Origin: Actinomycetota bacterium | Lineage (GTDB): Bacteria; Actinomycetota; Actinomycetes; Nanopelagicales; Nanopelagicaceae | Assembly (NCBI GenBank): GCA_009699795.1 | Contig: WLNK01000006.1 | Span: 1-23,638 of the forward strand | Reading direction: 5' to 3' | Length of the DNA: 23,638 nucleotides | Part shown: positions 22,736 through 23,638 of the stretch, piece by piece | Layout: the number at the start of each line of letters is the position of its first letter | Position numbering within the stretch: the stretch's first letter is position 1 | The notes under the pieces: generated by a model | The model's database searches: none | What the model was told of the DNA's origin: nothing | Seen by the model: only the letters and a program-made list of their open reading frames with translations | Made by a program: the position numbers and the translations under genes

Positions 22736-22741
22736 TAGGCT
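22736..22741 (+). promoter_or_regulatory. Putative -10 box of ychF (TAGGCT, 9 nt from ATG)
   Basis: TAGGCT lies 9 nt before the ATG at 22751. It is part of the small inverted repeat GTAG-GCT-CTAC (22735-22745), whose other strand gives TAGAGC pointing toward rmuC. AGGAGG at 22714-22719 is too far from the ATG to serve as its ribosome binding site. Confidence 0.35.
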
Positions 22742-22750
22742 CTACCCCTT

Positions 22751-23638
22751 ATGAGCCTGTCTATTGGAATCGTTGGCCTGCCGAATGTGGGCAAATCCAC
22801 CCTTTTTAATGCGCTCACCAAAAATAACGTTCTAGCCGCCAATTACCCCTTTGCAACAATCGAACCAAATGTCGGTGTTGTCGGTGTGCCTGATGATCGC
22901 CTGAATAAATTGGCCGAGATTTTTGGCTCTGAAAAGATTTTGCCAGCAGCGCTTTCATTTGTAGATATTGCGGGAATCGTAAAAGGCGCGTCAGAAGGTG
23001 CTGGCCTTGGAAATAAATTCCTTGCCAATATCCGCGAAACCGATGCAATCTGTCAGGTCATTCGAGTCTTTGCAGATGGCGATGTTGTTCACGTTGATGG
23101 TCGCGTGGATCCGGGTAGCGATATCGAAACAATTAACACCGAGCTCGCGCTCGCAGATTTGCAGACAATTGAAAAGGCTATGACGCGGCTTGAAAAAGAA
23201 GCCCGCGTAAATAAAGAGATGGCTGTTGTAGTTGAAGGCGTGAAGAAAGCTGAAGCTCACTTGCAGAGCGGCAAGCCACTTTCTTCATCAGGTTTGGACC
23301 TTGAAGTTCTCAAGGAATTACATCTCTTAACTGCCAAACCATTCTTATATGTTTTTAACGTCGATGCAGCTGAGTTACACGATGACTCACTGCGAACAAA
23401 GCTGCAGGCACTTGTTGCGCCGGCAGAAGCAATTTTCCTAGATGCAAAAACAGAGTCAGAACTCGTCGAACTTAGTGACGCGGATGCACTCGAACTCTTG
23501 CAATCAATTGGAATGAAAGAACCAGGATTGACAACTCTTGCAAGAGTTGGATTTAGCGTGCTTGGACTGCAGACATATTTGACTGCGGGTCCTAAAGAAG
23601 CACGTGCATGGACAATTCATAAAGGTGACACCGCACCC
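22751..23638 (+). CDS. ychF: Redox-regulated P-loop ATPase YchF / OLA1 family (3' truncated by window)
   Basis: The frame runs open from the ATG to the last base (296 codons), so about 60 C-terminal residues are missing compared with the usual approximately 360. Walker A is GLPNVGKS (9-16), followed by TLFNALTKNNVLAANYPFATIEPNVGVV, typical of YchF. The G3 region is VDIAGIVKGASEGAGLGNKFL (about 75-95). A coiled-coil insertion spans about 130-185, and the TGS domain has just begun (TYLTAGPKEARAWTIHKG). YchF binds ATP rather than GTP and associates with ribosomes. The family's NxxE specificity motif reads NVDA here. It is divergent from rmuC, and ispH and ychF share the neighbourhood as in mycobacteria. 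Confidence 0.93.
   Translation, partial: MSLSIGIVGLPNVGKSTLFNALTKNNVLAANYPFATIEPNVGVVGVPDDRLNKLAEIFGSEKILPAALSFVDIAGIVKGASEGAGLGNKFLANIRETDAICQVIRVFADGDVVHVDGRVDPGSDIETINTELALADLQTIEKAMTRLEKEARVNKEMAVVVEGVKKAEAHLQSGKPLSSSGLDLEVLKELHLLTAKPFLYVFNVDAAELHDDSLRTKLQALVAPAEAIFLDAKTESELVELSDADALELLQSIGMKEPGLTTLARVGFSVLGLQTYLTAGPKEARAWTIHKGDTAP

Noticed and set aside
22815..23260. Minus-strand frames within ychF.
   Set aside because: The plus strand carries uninterrupted YchF with Walker A and G3 motifs; these frames have no support.
1..23638. Defence islands, toxin-antitoxin pairs, transposases, integrases, CRISPR repeats, attachment sites.
   Set aside because: None seen: genes are mostly conserved core families, and no direct repeats or mobile-element motifs were noticed by eye.

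Overview
This window reads as a chromosomal core region of a low-GC actinobacterium. The best guess is a freshwater acI / Nanopelagicales-type genome. The phylum call rests on family content and gene order: an actinobacterial-type GreA next to a DUF4307 protein, DUF3817, SURF1, an Rv1086-like short-chain cis-prenyltransferase, PIN-PhoH (PhoH2), and xseB-xseA / ispH / DUF6542-like / ychF. That order closely resembles the Mycobacterium tuberculosis Rv1080c-Rv1112 neighbourhood as I remember it. The low-GC lineage guess rests on AT-rich codon use and very tight packing. No IS element, prophage, CRISPR array or rRNA was seen, and no stretch above 300 bases lacks a gene.

Layout. Bases 1-1402 hold the 3' end of an error-prone polymerase gene (dnaE2). 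It is followed by a tRNA with a UAA (Leu) anticodon but a short class I variable arm, and then an unrecognised 63-residue protein. Bases 1771-4470 (minus) encode a fused FAD / iron-sulfur D-2-hydroxyacid dehydrogenase. Divergent from it is a plus-strand run of a class I aldolase, a Gfo/Idh/MocA dehydrogenase and a Bax-inhibitor-1-like membrane protein, closed by a strong hairpin terminator. Bases 7323-11927 form an export block: two MFS exporters on the minus strand, divergent from a DrrA/DrrB-like ABC exporter.

From 11924 onward the genes are housekeeping. greA and DUF4307 are on the minus strand. Divergent from them are a 46-residue membrane protein, SURF1, DUF3817, a cis-prenyltransferase, PhoH2 and a secreted lysozyme-like protein on the plus strand. 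Then come class I fumarase, xseB and xseA (minus), ispH (plus), a DUF6542-like protein and rmuC (minus), and ychF (plus, cut by the window end).

Two themes stand out. First, several genes that begin transcription units have a TAnnnT box 6-9 bases before the start codon and no Shine-Dalgarno sequence. This suggests leaderless transcripts, with promoters packed into divergent gaps as small as 14-26 bp, while several operon-internal genes keep purine-rich ribosome binding sites. Second, the tRNA at 1421-1493 is structurally odd for leucine and is the observation most worth follow-up. No new multi-gene defence or mobile system is evident. Everything here is read by eye; no database search was run.
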